From: Ulota crispa
Lineage: Eukaryota; Streptophyta; Bryopsida; Orthotrichales; Orthotrichaceae
Assembly: GCA_963920765.1 (NCBI GenBank)
Contig: OY987244.1
Span: forward strand, 23,850,358-23,914,357
Direction of reading: 5' to 3'
DNA: 64,000 nt
The notes under the pieces were generated by a model. The model did no database searches. It was not told where the DNA came from and saw only the letters and a list, made by a program, of their open reading frames with translations. The stretch's first letter is position 1. Every line of letters begins with the position of its first letter. Below, one piece after another: positions 35,604 through 48,022 of the stretch. The position numbers and the translations under genes were made by a program.

Positions 35604-36559
35604 ATATAGTCATTTATTTGTTGTACAATTGTGGCATAATTGTTTATTGATCGATTTCTTCTAGTAAATGTGGACTCTTGATTCAGATTAGAGTTTGTAG
35701 TTTGGAGGGTGGAGATGTGGTTGCCACCCCTGAACCCTTGCACCCAAGGATAAAAAGGCTTGGATGGTTCCTCTCTTCCACTCATTCTTCTCACTTGTAG
35801 GGCAAAGCTATGCCAAGATTTTTTATGAATGAAAGTCCCTTTTCTTTTGTATTAGCTTGTTTCATTTGCTTGTTGTAAGTTTGAATTTGATCTTTATTTT
35901 TTGATAATTTTCAGAGTTCTTCCTTATGCTAGTAGCTTTCCAATGACACCAAGCACGCTAGATTCCAAGTTTTGAGGAGTTTTTGGTAGAATTTCTAGTA
36001 GAAGGATGTTTACTACAATGGTAGTTTTCAACCCAACTTCAAAAAACCACATCTTGGTGAGTTTTAGCTCAATTTTTGTGCAAATTTGAATGCTAGATAT
36101 GTGGTAGAGTCTAGTTTTTGAAAGAAGTTGAAACCCTTATCTTGAGTTGTTAGTAAAATGTTGATTGCTTCTTGAATGCATAATGGTTTTCAGCTCTATG
36201 TGTGCAATTAGGTAGTTTTCAAAAAATCATATCTCATTGTGTATATAGGATCTTGTGATGTGGCTTATATGGTTGCTAATCCTTGTTGATCTAAATTTCA
36301 GAAGTGGCTTTTTGCAACTTTTAGGTTCATTTTGAAGTTTTGACAAGAGTTTAGAGAAAGTAGGGTTTGTGTGCTTATATCACACTATTAGCAAGAGTTT
36401 GCAATTTATAGAAGCACAATGTGCAATTAGAGTGCAACTACAGTAGATTTTAGGATCTAGGTTAATTCCTATTGCAATTGGTTGGCAATTAAATTTCAAT
36501 GTATTGACTACCAATTTTTGCAAATAATTTGTGACCTTGTCGAAATTGGTTAACAATTG

Positions 36560-37603
36560 TATTACAACTGGTTATAAATTGTGCTACAACTATAGCATAA
36601 CTATGTTGCAGTATTGTTGCATCCCTTTATAATTGCTTTACAACTGCATTACAACTATATAACAACTACATTGTTAGAATTTTTCATGTGAAACTGTTGG
36701 ATTGACAATTGAATAGCAATTGAAACTTGTTGATTGTTTATTGTTGTATGGTAGTTGTACGCATGATTGTAATTACTTAGTGTTCATTTTCCTACAAAAA
36801 ATAATTACAACAAAATAAATAAATAAACAAGTAAAAACAATCACAAAGTAACTATCAAAATAGTCAGGTATTAACATTTACAAAATTAGTGTAAATAACC
36901 ACAGTACAACTACACAACAATTACACTACAGCTCCATTACAATTGTGCTACAATTATACAACAACTAAGTTACAACTATACAACAATTACATTACAACTA
37001 TATATCAACCATATTACAACTGCATTACATAATTACAATACAACTACAATACAACTATACATTATATGCACATAAATCAAAGTACAACTAGACTACAACC
37101 ACATAATAATTTATTACAACTACACAACAACTTCATAACATTTGTACTATAATTGCACTACAATTGTCTTACAATTGTGTCCAACATGTGTCATATATAT
37201 TTTTTTTAAATTTAGGTAAATGAAATAATAAAAAATTGATCTTAACAAATAAAAATTTGACACATGTCGTAGGTGGGTCCCTCTGACAAGTATATGACAG
37301 AGGGAATTTATTGCAACATTGGGAACATTGCAAAAGATTTCTTGCCACAAAGGGAAAAGAAAGGCAGGGGAGTTGAGGTAGTGAAAGTTTTGAAGGGTAG
37401 AGGATGATTTTCATGTGGATGAAATGTTTGCAGTTGTAAAAGTGTCATTACACTGAAATAAGTCCCAAACAACTAAGAAGTGACTTTAAGACAATTGCAT
37501 TAGTGATACAACTGCTGGTAGTCATTTAAAAGTCATGCCGTGTCCTTTACGACTCTTAAGCAGTTGTAAATGACAATTGTCTTTTCCCCCAATTCTACTA
37601 GTG
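36560..37603. mobile_element. CACTA-type element, right-end fragment
   Basis: The segment ends in ATTCTACTAGTG at 37603. The preceding CAGTTGTAAATGACAATTGT and CTTTTCCCCC match the right end at 16243. From about 36560 the DNA is crowded with CAACTAC, ACAATT and GTTGTA words, as in CACTA subterminal regions. No left terminus or transposase was identified; the real left limit may be as far left as 35460. Confidence 0.55.
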
Positions 37604-37859
37604 GTAGTCGCCATGTTAGCCTCCAAGGTTGTTAGTCAAGAGAGGGGTATTGAGTTTGAAGAGCTAGCTTACCATTGCATTACCAGAACTCCTCCATTGT
37701 ACTAGAACAAGACCTCCTAGCAGCTCTTTTGGAATCATCTTAGCTAAGCTTCGGCCAACGGACCCGATTCCTCTTGCAGCTCTCTGAGAAGCCACTAAGC
37801 CTCTAGATTCTTTCAACTTGAGGCCTAGCCTCGCTCACAAATTCTTTGGCTTGTGGCAC

Positions 37860-38560
37860 TACCAGCCGCTCTAGACTCCCCACATTCTACTGTGAAGACG
37901 CCACGTGGGTTTCATCCCTTTGAATTCTATGCTAGTCACTTGCATTGCTCTCGAGCTCTAGCCAACCCTCACTTCTCAGAATTCTTTGCTAGCACTAGCC
38001 TTGTTCATCGAGCTTTGGCCAAGCCCTCACTTCTCAAAATTCTTTGCTAGTAACCAACCCTGCTCATTAAGCTCTAGCCTAGCTCTCGCCTTTTCAGAAT
38101 TCTCTGCTAGTCATCAGCCTTGCTCACCAAGCTCTCGGCTAGCCCTCACTTTCTCAAAATCCTCTGCTAGCACCAGCGTGCTTACTAAGCCCCAACTTAG
38201 CCTTCAATCTCAGAATTCTCTGCGTGTCCAGCATTGCTCTCAAGCTTTAGCCTCATCCCTCACTCTCAAAATTCTTGGTCGTGACTAGCATTGCTCTTGA
38301 GCACTAGCTTTAGCCCTCACTCTCTCAGAATTTGCTGCTAGCAATCAGCGTTGTTCTCGAGCTCTAGCCAACCTTCACTTCTCAGAATTCTTTGCCGTGA
38401 CCAGCATTGCTCTCAAGCTCTAGCCTTAGCCTTCACTCTCAAAATTCTCTTCCGTGACCAGCATTGCTCATCAAGCTCTGGCTTAGTTCTCACTCCCTCA
38501 AATTCCCTGCTAGTAACCAGCAGTGTCCTTTGAGCTCCCAGCACCCTCTCAACTTCCAAA
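37860..38560 (+). repeat. 58-bp minisatellite, about twelve copies
   Basis: A unit of about 58 bp containing CTCAGAATTCTTTGCTAG and GCTCTCGAGCTCTAGCC-like blocks recurs at 57-61 bp steps from about 37917 to 38553. Because 58 is not a multiple of three, the frames that cross it (for example 37986-38288) change peptide at each unit and are unlikely to be a protein. Confidence 0.85.
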
Positions 38561-39477
38561 TTTCTAGTTTCTCCCCCCAATCTCGCAGCCATCGCCAGCA
38601 GCGCCACCAGTACCCGGGCCTGCCAATAACCTGCCTGCTGATACTTGGTCCATCAATACCCATCTTGCCGGCCTTTGGCAAGGGACCTCAGCTGCCTCAA
38701 ATTCCAAAGCCCTGCCTTTGGCTAACCAATAGGTTTGGGCCTTACAGTTTCAAAATTTTTTTGACTTTTAAGAAAAAGAGGGGAACACTTAAATACCCCA
38801 CCAACTCTTGGATTATCATATTTACTAATTAATGTTTCCAAATTATGAAGAGATCTCTTTGGATTAGAACTTGCATCATAATGGGTACGTGAATTGATAT
38901 TTGTCATATTGTGGATTACTGATGGAGCTTGGAGACTTCCCTTGGAATTAAAGATATTGTTCTGCTTATCCAAACTAGGAGATTCCCTCTTCAATCTTGG
39001 ACCTTGGAAACCGGCTTATCTTGTGATTATTTGTCACACAGCCATAGCCTAACCCAGTACGATAGGAAGGGTTGATCTAGCAGCCCACTAGAGTGTTGTG
39101 ATTATTCGTCCTTAGATTAGAGTCACCACACAATCCCTTCAACACCAACCTCATACACGTTCAAGAGCAATGGAGGCCTTCCACGACCAAGCCATCGGGT
39201 ATGAGAACTCCCATGACATGGTATGATTATTGACACTCCTATTTTGATTAGACACAAAACCTAATGTGTGGAGTGCAAAGCAAATTGTTCCCTTTGTTGC
39301 TCATCATTGTATGTTGTAGGTTATTAGTAAAAATCCCTTGCTTGGAAGGCATCTTTAGTTAGAAATCTACAACAAAACCCACCCTCTTGCTGCTATAGCT
39401 CATTTTCCAGTTTTTGTTAGAACCCGGTTGTGCTTGCACTTACTTCTTGAGGGGGAGGTATGAGCACTCACAAACAG
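38561..39477. other. spacer, nothing recognised
   Basis: Mixed-composition DNA between the 58-bp minisatellite and the next tract. The 90-codon minus-strand frame at 38722-38994 has no recognisable domain. Confidence 0.35.
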
Positions 39478-39770
39478 CTAGATGGACGGTTTAGTTTGAC
39501 GGCCTTCTTGGACAACTAAATGGACGGCCTGTTTGGATGCTCCGGATGGATGACCAGATGGGCGGCTTGCCTTGACGGCCAGATAGACATCTTGGTTGGA
39601 CTGCTAGATGGACGGCCTAGTGTGATGGCATTCTTGGACAACCTTTTGGATGGCCACGTAGACGGCCTTGTTTGACGGCCGAGTGGATGGCTTGGTTGGA
39701 TGGCCACGTGGATGGCCTTGTTTGACGGCTGAGTGGACGGCCTAATTGGACGGCCTGCTTCAACACCTTA
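39478..39770. repeat. GGACGG/GACGGCC tract 7
   Basis: About 290 bp of irregular repeats such as TGGACGGCCT, TTGACGGCC and GATGGACGG. It lies about 300 bp upstream of a 101-codon plus-strand frame at 40064-40369 that I do not recognise, so its partner gene, if any, is uncertain. Confidence 0.8.
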
Positions 39771-41089
39771 TAAAATTCACGTATAACTTCTTGAATAAAT
39801 ATGTTGGCTAATCCTTTACCAAAAAACAATTTCAAACACTAAATGTAACCTTGTACATAAAAATTACTTCCAAAATTTCCTAAAATTAACAATTATTGTA
39901 TACGATGACATTTAGTGTTGGCAAAATTTTGTTGACTTTTAGTGTTAGGGTTTGTAATTAGTGTTGCCAACATTATTTGACATTACAAGTGTAGTGCTGG
40001 GTAGAGTGGTGGGAATACAAGCGCGCCTCCAACTAATTTTGCAGTCAACACGCCTCTTGCAATTTGTTGTTTGCTAACGCCAGGCACGGAGAAGAACATA
40101 GAGAAGTAGATCCAGCAAATTTAGAGTGCCATAGAGGCCACACTCTTTCAAATTTGCAATTGTTATTGGATGTATGGAGTTTGTGTTTCCTCTGCAACAA
40201 TCCACAACAACTAGTGCAAGAGGTGTGGTTTGCCAAGAACACTGTTCTCATTGATAGTAGTACAATAATTCACTGTTGGATGTTTGAAGTGGTTGTCAAT
40301 CAGGTCGATGGTAGGCAATTTGGCAATCGGCTTGGTGCCATGGGGTCAACAACCAAAAGCATTGAATAGAAGGAACAAAGCGATTCACAACAATGACTTA
40401 GAAAAAATAAATGAAAACCAAAATCACCTCTCTACCTAGGGCTAGAAGCCTAAGATATGGGGTAAAATATGATGGTTTAGGGTAAACTTGCAAAGTCTTG
40501 AGGAGACATGAAAGAGGAGCCACAAGACTCCTTCCACTAGGCAATTCAACCACATGATCCTCCCAGCTCAATTACATGGAGCATGATGTTGCAAAATCGA
40601 AATCCACCCCAACATGCAAAAGGCAACCATAATTGCTAGTATGTGAATGCGGACCTGTTATTGCTGATACATGCGACCTCTTGCCCACAACCATGATTGC
40701 ATGTTAACTACAGTCATCCAAGTCTTTCCATCAGGGCTAGCAGCTTCTGTGAGTAATTTGATAGCTGTAATTAATGGACGAACAACTTTGTAGATAAGTT
40801 TGCGCAAGGAATCAGCACGATATTACCTATGAGTTGCTTTGCACTTGAGACCATGAAATCCAAGAAAATATAAAAGAATGTGTTGGCCACTGCTAGTGTG
40901 AGGAGTTGCAATTGCTGAATGGTTTAGGGTTGAGGGCAGGATTGCAACAACATAGAAAATATGTATACACAGACCCTTCAAGGTATGCACCAACGTACTA
41001 CAAGCATGTGGATGCGGACCCTAAACGGCATGTGCATGCATGTTTCATATATTGACACGATTTTGCCTCATTGGAACTTCCCCCTTGCA
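39771..41089. other. spacer with one unrecognised 101-codon frame
   Basis: The frame 40064-40369 (plus) contains ECHRGHTLSNLQLLLDVW and DGRQFGNRLGAMG and has no low-complexity bias, so it may be a worn coding fragment. It has no known domain. The rest holds nothing I can identify. Confidence 0.25.
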
Positions 41090-41275
41090 AGGAATTGCAA
41101 GGTCAAGGAATTGAACCCAAGACCTCGTGGGTTACAATCCATGGGCCTTCATCAACACACCACGTACTAGGCAAGGTGTCCAATAGAGAAATAATAATGT
41201 ATTTGTATTGTCACTAAGAGTACTATCATTATTTTACAAGTTCTGAAGTTTTGACGCTATTTCAGCAGACTAAAG
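41090..41275 (-). repeat. SINE-like repeat, copy 1
   Basis: Direct repeat partner of 41400-41575. On the minus strand it contains CCTAGTACGTGG and, about 45 bp on, GGGTTCAATTCC, a spacing and sequence resembling the A and B boxes of a tRNA-type RNA polymerase III promoter. Similarity between copies also extends upstream of the A-box-like word, which is unusual for a simple SINE, so the class is tentative. Confidence 0.45.
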
Positions 41276-41399
41276 TATTTGTTTTCAAGAATCTCTAAAC
41301 CAAGAAAAGTTGGCTATTGTGGATCGGTTTCACCTCCACCAATTTTTTTCAGATTTCTATTCCTAAATTAAAAGTTATAAGCATAAATAACAAGTTCTA

Positions 41400-41575
41400 A
41401 AGAATTGCAACATAGAGGGTTTGAACCCCAAATTTCTTGGATACCAGCCCATGGGCCTTCACCAACACACCACATGCTAGGCCAGATGTCCAATTGAGCA
41501 TTAATAATGTACTTGTATTGTAAATCATAGTACTATATTTATTTTGCAAGTCTGGAGGCCATTTTAGCGTACTAA
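41400..41575 (-). repeat. SINE-like repeat, copy 2
   Basis: Same family as 41090-41275: minus-strand CCTAGCATGTGGTGTGTTGG (better A-box match) and GGGGTTCAAACCC (B-box match). Shared flanking block ATAATGTA-TTGTATTG. Both copies are in the same orientation, about 300 bp apart. Confidence 0.45.
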
Positions 41576-42150
41576 GCCTTGAAGGACCATGGCCTTTATT
41601 TTGTCAAAAGATACTCAAACCTATCAATTCTATGGCAAAGAGTAAAAAAGTTTGAAGATTGGTCTTTTGCATATCTAACTATAGGATCTTGTACTAGACT
41701 TGTATAAGAATGTGTCATTCAAAACTTAAAAACTTTGACTGCACAGATTGCAAGATATCAATGTTTAAAAGATAAGGACAAGCTTTTTTGCACCTTGCAC
41801 AACTAGATTATTTGACTTTGAACTTTTTTAACTTCAAATTTTTGCACCATGGAGTTTTGAGGTTTATTTTTTTACGGTGAAAAATTGAGTTGAGAATCTT
41901 TGGGAAAAAACCAAAACAAAAAAAACTTAATTTTCATTCTTCAAAAAAACATTCAATACAAGAAGGTTTGAGATTGAACAAAATCTTACATTGTTAATAA
42001 CCTTGCACTAGAATTGAACAAATTCCTATATATATATATACATCCATGTAGACTAATTGCACACATTTCCAAAAAAAAATGTACGCATGTCCTCATATTA
42101 CAATGCCTTGTGCTATGGTATATATAAAAAATACTTCAAAAATATAAAAT

Positions 42151-44641
42151 CTAGGCATTTCCTAGATCTATAAAGTTTTGCGCTAAATCTATGCCATTTC
42201 TCAAAAACCTTTGCAACTCGTTCAGAGATTGCAAAGTGGTCAACAACTCCACTACTGGCCTATTGTATTGATTGTGGTTGTAGTTAAATATGGAACTTAA
42301 TAATTGAGCCTCGTGGAATTTATTGTCTTCAACAAAGGCTAACTGTCCCTTGAAAGTCACGTTGGCGATTGATCCCACACTGCGACCTTTGTTGTCATAT
42401 TGTATGGACTGTGGGTGGGGTTGACGTGAAAGGACATCACCAATTGTGTCCCAATGTCCACCAGCAAGTTGACCCGCATACAATCAACGATCGCAATCCC
42501 CATCTCTAATCACCCCTTTGATGATCTTGGTGACGCTCTCCACACTTTCAAACCGCAGAGCCCCGTCCACGATTTGTGTTGGTAGATGGTGGAAGTCGGA
42601 GGACCACTTCCAAAGCCATGACAAATCCTTCCCCCAATGAACCCTACTACTTGGCCCCGATAAATTGTCTTCATTGTGCTTGTAATAAATTGGCATGTGG
42701 TTTTTGAGGCTAAACATTTTGTAAAGCTGCTCATGAAAGGGGGCCCTACAAGTAACGCATTTCTTTCTTGTCACCATGTGGTCAAAGAGACACCTAGGAT
42801 GGTATTTATGCGGGCACCTACCGAGGCTCCATTTGCCCTCGGGGCCATAAGGTTCTTGGCACATAATGCATACCGTGTTGTCCTTCACAAAATCTTGAAT
42901 TTCAGGCCACAATAATGAGGGTTTGCCTACTTGGCTTGTGCACAAATACTTACATTGTGTAGTGTTATATTTGAAATGCAAAATTGGGTCCACGCTCCAG
43001 TCAATGCTTGTGTTGAGGCGTATTGTTGGCAACGTGTCGGGGAACATTTCTTCAATGCAAGGCCACGAGGTCAAGCCAAAATAACATTGGCCTCTATCAT
43101 TGAATTCTGTAGCTACTTGCTTCAGTTCTTGCTGCATTTGTAAGGCCTTGTTCTCTAAAATGTTGCACGCCAGCTTCATGTTCAACAACAACAGCAACAT
43201 TCCCTTCTTTTCAAGACTTTGGACCAATCTTGTATTTGAGGCCCTTCAAGAAGTCCAATCTTTGTTGCAACTCTGTGTTCAATGTGGTGAAAACCACAAC
43301 ATTATCCTCAGTTGCCACGGAGCGCAGTTGAAGAGCGCGCACGAAGTTTGTTAGTTCTTCCATGTTTGCCTTTGCACTTGCCACCTCTGCTTTTGCTTGC
43401 TATGCATGTGCACACATGGAGTTCATTAACTCCTCCATGTTTACCTTTGTGGTTGCCACCTCAGCTTTTGCTTGCTCCGCCCGTGCACGCATGGCGTTGA
43501 AATCAAACGTGGGCCCCCCAAGGTTTTGCATTGCTTGGATTGCTTCAACTCTAGCCGCATTCAAACTTTCACCCCTGAAAGTTTGAGGCAAGAATGATAA
43601 ACGAGATCGCATTGCAAATTCATTTCCTTGAGTGGCGCCTATTGGGCTGTCATCCGTAGCATATGTTGCGCTCGCCACAATATCATCTAGCGATGGTATG
43701 TTGTCCATGCTCAAGCATCCTTCGCAAGCTAAAAGGGTGGCTTGGCTTCTAGCTAGCTTGTCATTCTCATCCATGAGGGGCTGCACCCTTACTCTATGGA
43801 CTTTCACATCTGCTGCATGTGCCTTTACTGCCTTGTCTTTCTCCGCTCATAGCGTCAACACTAAGTTGCGCAAGTGTTGGAGTTCCTCATTACTGGGGTC
43901 TGCTCCATGAATCAGGTTGAAGACAATATTCTCCTATTGCGGCGGAACATTTGCGTTCAAATTTTGTGGCACTGCTATTGGCACGGCAATCTTATTTGCT
44001 ACGTCGTTTGCTCCATCAACTCCATATTCTTCTAGTGGCTCAATATCCACTTCCACGTCTAGATCTTGCGCTTCATGTAGATCTGCTTTATTTTGGACCA
44101 AAACTTGTGCTGGGATCTCTTGCACAATTGGCTAAATGTCTTCTAAGTCATGTGCCCCCTCTTCCAATATTACGTTCGCATTTGCAGGAATGTGGTGAAG
44201 TTTATTTGGAAACATGTTATTCCGTTTCTTGGCCTGGTAAGTAGTCCAATCTACATCTTTTCCAAGAAAAACCTCTGCGTACGCCATTTGACATTGTGAG
44301 AGTATCGCATCCTTTTTTGTGACCTCCCCCCAAAGGGCCAATGAAACCTCAGTCAACCTCTTCTTGAATGCAAGGTGCTTGCATTTTTTTATTAAAGCCG
44401 TGCCCAACTTCATATGTGTCTCGTACGTAGTAAAATCCCAATGGCAATTTATGTGGGTCTAGTTGATGTAGGCTCAACATGTCATTCTAGTCCAGGATTC
44501 AACCTCTTGTTTGTAGCCAAGCTTTGCCAGAACCTCTACATTGTTAAATGTAGGCCAATCCACTTCCAACTTGTTTCCCCTCCTCTTCCTTGGGGGTTCA
44601 CCTTCATTTCTTAAGTGAAATGGGGAGCTTGGAGTAGCCAT
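42151..44641 (-). pseudogene. RING-H2 coiled-coil protein, pseudogene C
   Basis: Paralogue of A and B. ATG at 44641 (MATPSSPFHLRNEGEPPRKR, with a basic nuclear-signal-like PPRKRRG). Then an N-terminal domain, an acidic linker, a long Ala/Glu/Lys coiled coil (RARAEQAKAEVATTKVNMEE), the shared NMKLAC and YFGLTSWPCIEEMF blocks, and a RING-H2 finger with all eight ligands (CIMCQEPYGPEGK, RCPHKYHPRC, CVTC). The C-terminus to 42151 diverges from A. In-frame stops occur in the N-terminal part, then at 44132, 43934, 43400 and 42484, with a frameshift near 43230. It has a TATA box and GGACG tract upstream and a divergent kinase-like neighbour (E). The finger suggests a ubiquitin ligase ancestor; this copy cannot make the full protein. 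Confidence 0.78.
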
Positions 44642-44847
44642 ACTATTTACCTACATAGTAAAAAACCAGAGTCTATAGGAAGATACAAAGGCAAATTGCT
44701 TTGTCTTCTGTTGCATGGAGGCAATTGAAATTTGGCAAAGCAAATACCAAATGTATAACACTTCCCCTTGAATTGCAATGCAAAGCTTTCTCAAGCAGAG
44801 ACAAAGCAACTCAAAAGAGGAAGCATGGTTACGAGGGAATTTACCAA

Positions 44848-44858
44848 GTTTATACACC
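44848..44858 (-). promoter_or_regulatory. TATA box for RING gene C
   Basis: Minus-strand GGTGTATAAAC, about 210 bp before the ATG at 44641 and just downstream of GGACG tract 8. Spacing is nearly the same as at 28771 and 24588 relative to their genes. Confidence 0.5.
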
Positions 44859-44929
44859 CTAATTACCTATGCTTATTGGGTCAATAATTGGGGTCAAATT
44901 GGCATTAAAAACCCAAATTTGGAGCGTTG

Positions 44930-45450
44930 ATCTGGACGGACGCGACCCTCCATCGACAGCTTGGGCATCCACGGAGGTTTGGCAGCCCGTCGATAGGTTT
45001 AGGGCGCCGTCCCCAGCCTCGTACCACCATCATGAAAAGGTAAACACCGTCCGCATTTATTGACGCACTGCGCGTCGATGGGGAGTTTGTCAGCAAGTTC
45101 AGGGGAGTGTCGGCTTCAATGGTCCGTCCAAAGGTTTGGCAGTCCGTCCACAGCTTTGGATTCTTGTCCTGATGGTCAGGGCGCTGTTGTTAACCTTGTG
45201 TTCTCATAATCATAAATAAAAGGCCGTCCAAGCCCGTCAACGGCCTCCATAGACGGACTTGCTAACATCATCAACGGCCATCATTGCTCCTTGACGGCCT
45301 TGATGGCCTGGAGGGTCCGTCAAAGGTCCTGATGGCCCATGCCACCTGTCGATAGCCTTGGCGGACTGATGGGCCGTCCAGTTGGACGGCTACAATTGAA
45401 CGTTGACGGCCCATTGGTTGAGCGCAACGGCCCCCAAAACTCCCGTCCAT
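44930..45450. repeat. GGACGG/CCGTCC tract 8, 5' of RING gene C
   Basis: About 520 bp rich in GGACGG, CCGTCCA, GACGGCC and CCGTCGA words in both orientations. Located between the TATA box of RING C and the spacer towards kinase-like E. Confidence 0.8.
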
Positions 45451-46235
45451 CACTCTGTTCCTAGCAAGGTTTCCAAATTTGGCAATTTGAAGCAAAAGTG
45501 CACCAATTTTGTTTGACTAGCACCAATCCCGTAGAAAATAAATTCTAATATTTGGATTAAATCATTGAATAACTTCAAACTTTGAAAAAACTTGGACAAA
45601 ATTGCCAAATTGTGAATGAAAACCAACTTATAGACATGTAACATGTGCAAATGTGATATTTTCTGTCCAATGTGTGGATGAATGTTGAAATATGGAGCAG
45701 CACTGTAACATTTTAAATTGCCATTTTGGCACTTCTTAAAAAAGGAAAAAAGAAAACTTGATCCCCATTGGATGTGGGCTTGTCCATTTTGATGGTCTTG
45801 AGTTCTAATGGACGGCATGTACAACTCCATATAAAAAGGGTATGTCAACCTCTAAAGGACCAGACCCTTTTTTCTTTGAAAAAAAAAAAAAAAAAAAAAA
45901 ACATTTTGCCCCAAAATTTTAGGCGCCTTTAACCACTCTTATAACAAAAAAGTTGATGTACCCCAAGTTGCACTCTTTCCACGTAGGAGATCAATGTTGG
46001 TATATGTGGGAGAATTTTCAAATCAATTGGATCTATATAGCAAAAGGGAAAAAACAGTAAGTAAAAAGCAGTAGGGAATGAGTCAAAACACTAAATTGTT
46101 AAGCATTTAATTATTGAAATGAAAAATGCAAATCCTAAAGTTTATAATGTTGAAATAAAATATCTATTTCCTTTGGTTTAATTTTGATTCCAAAATAGGG
46201 GAAGTTGAATAAAACAAAGGACTTCAAAGTTCAAA
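45451..46235. other. spacer with TATA-like site and poly-A
   Basis: A 132-codon minus-strand frame (45450-45848) has no recognisable domain. On the plus strand CCATATAAAAAGG near 45830 resembles a TATA box but no gene follows; a run of about 24 A lies near 45879-45902. Confidence 0.3.
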
Positions 46236-46490
46236 ATTTTTGTGGAATTAATTGACGCTCACTCCTTGGTGAGCCCCTTAGGGTTCACAATTTCATATAT
46301 TTGCTCAAAGATGGAGTAACGAGGTTCCTATTCAAACCACATAGCAACAATAGTCAAAATGACTTGAAACTTGCATTGTCACTTCCAAATAGGGCGACAG
46401 TCATGTGGGAATTTTTGTGGAATTAATTGATGCTAATTCCTTGGTGACCCCCTTAGGGTTCACAATTTCATGTATTTGTTCAAAGATGGG
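46236..46490 (+). repeat. diverged 175-bp-family repeat, about 1.5 units
   Basis: Two copies about 175 bp apart of a block TTTTTGTGGAATTAATTGA, followed by a GTGA-CCCTTAGGGTTCACAA block, with ATTCAAACCACATAGCAA and ATGACTTGAAACTTGCA between them. Order and spacing match the 175-bp satellite at 11.5 and 25.5 kb, so this is an older branch of it. Confidence 0.6.
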
Positions 46491-47454
46491 AAGGCAAGTA
46501 TACGTCCATAGCAAGAACACATGCTACATGGCTTAAACTTGAACTGCATGTACTTATTACAGTAAGGTGTCACATTAACTTTATTTAGAAGTGTAAGGGT
46601 TGTTCATGATTGTGACTCCCTTTGCAATTTAGGGTTTTCTCAAATGTGTGCTAAAGATGATTAGTCGGGGTCAATGATGAATCCTAACTAAGAAGTGTGA
46701 TGCTTTGGGTTGTTTAAACCTTTAACCCCTTAAATGCCCAAGCCCTTTTTTAACTTCTTTGCATTTTCAAGGAAGTGAACTACCAACCAAGCTTTAGTCA
46801 ACAATATCACTTGTAATTCAAAAGATTATAACGTTTGAACATGAAGGTGTTAAGGCTGCAAAAGATGCTTGAATTTTCCTAATCCTCGTTTCACATGTTA
46901 AATCTAAACATATTGTCATACAATGAAATTCAAGATTCTTACATGTTTAACTTTAATTAGTTTACAGTGTTCAAAATATACTTGTGTATATTTTTTGAAA
47001 GGATTTCTAATGCAGATTTTTCTCCAAGCTCTAGAGTATTCCAGGCTCATATCCAAGATGTTCCAACACTAAAAAACAAAATATTGCATTGGACACCCTT
47101 GTACAACATCTTGAGTAGAAAATCAGCAATTTTGAATTTTAATCAAACTTTTGATGTTGAAAGTAGACTTTAGAACCAAAATCTGCTCAAAAGATATTAC
47201 TAGAACAAGTGATTTGATAAGATTTTATTCATTGTCAAAGTTTTGTAAACACCCAAATAGGGTGCCTTGGGCATTTAGGGATTAATGGAGCATAGGGTTC
47301 CATGAGCGTGTCAGTTCTGTAGGAATATTCCTAGGATTAAATGACCGAATGTTAGTTCTCACCCAATTCCAGCCAATTCTTGCAGCCAAGGCAACACGTA
47401 TACAAATTCCTTTGGAGTCGCAATCTAGAGGGAATTTCCACGGATACTCTGACT
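46491..47454. other. spacer, nothing recognised
   Basis: No gene, terminal repeat or RNA gene seen; the short frames present have no recognisable domain. Confidence 0.4.
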
Positions 47455-47790
47455 CCTAGTTGCTCCAACCGTCTTAGCAAGTTATCCAATGGGCGGCCTG
47501 CCCGTTCATTGGATGGCTTCCACATCCATTCCTCGGACGGCATCCATGACAAACTAAACCGTTGCGTTGTTAGAGTGCTCGTCGCCTAGACAGCTAGCTC
47601 GTCGTTTGGATGGACAGCTCATCACCTAGACGCCCCTCCAATTGCCTTGTTTGCATGCATGTTGCCAAGACAGCCTGGCCATTGCCTTGTTTGCCTGCCC
47701 ATCACCTAGACGGCCAGTTGTCTCCTGAGGACGGACTGCGCGTCCCTTTGATGGACTACCCATCCCCTGGACAGACTGCCTGTCTCCTCA
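47455..47790. repeat. GACGG-type tract 9, 5' of kinase-like E
   Basis: Irregular GGACGGC, AGACGGCC, CATCACCTAGAC and CCTGGACAGAC words over about 330 bp, ending about 230 bp upstream of the start of kinase-like pseudogene E. Confidence 0.7.
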
Positions 47791-48022
47791 ACAAATTGCC
47801 ATCCACAGGAATTGTGTACTTATACATCCTTTTTGGTTCAATTTGCACAAGTCCCTCTTGCTCTGACAGTGCTTCCTTGTCTTGGATTGTCTTCAATCCT
47901 TGTATAGAAGCACGGGTGCTTGGATAGGGGCTTGGGTGAAGGAAAGGGGGGGGGGGAATTTTGCAAATTTTTCAAACCCTAAATCCTAAATCCTTTGTTC
48001 TTTATACTTGATTTATATTTTG

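Noticed and set aside
45450..45848. 132-codon minus-strand frame
   Set aside because: No recognisable domain, biased composition, no paralogue in the window; likely chance.
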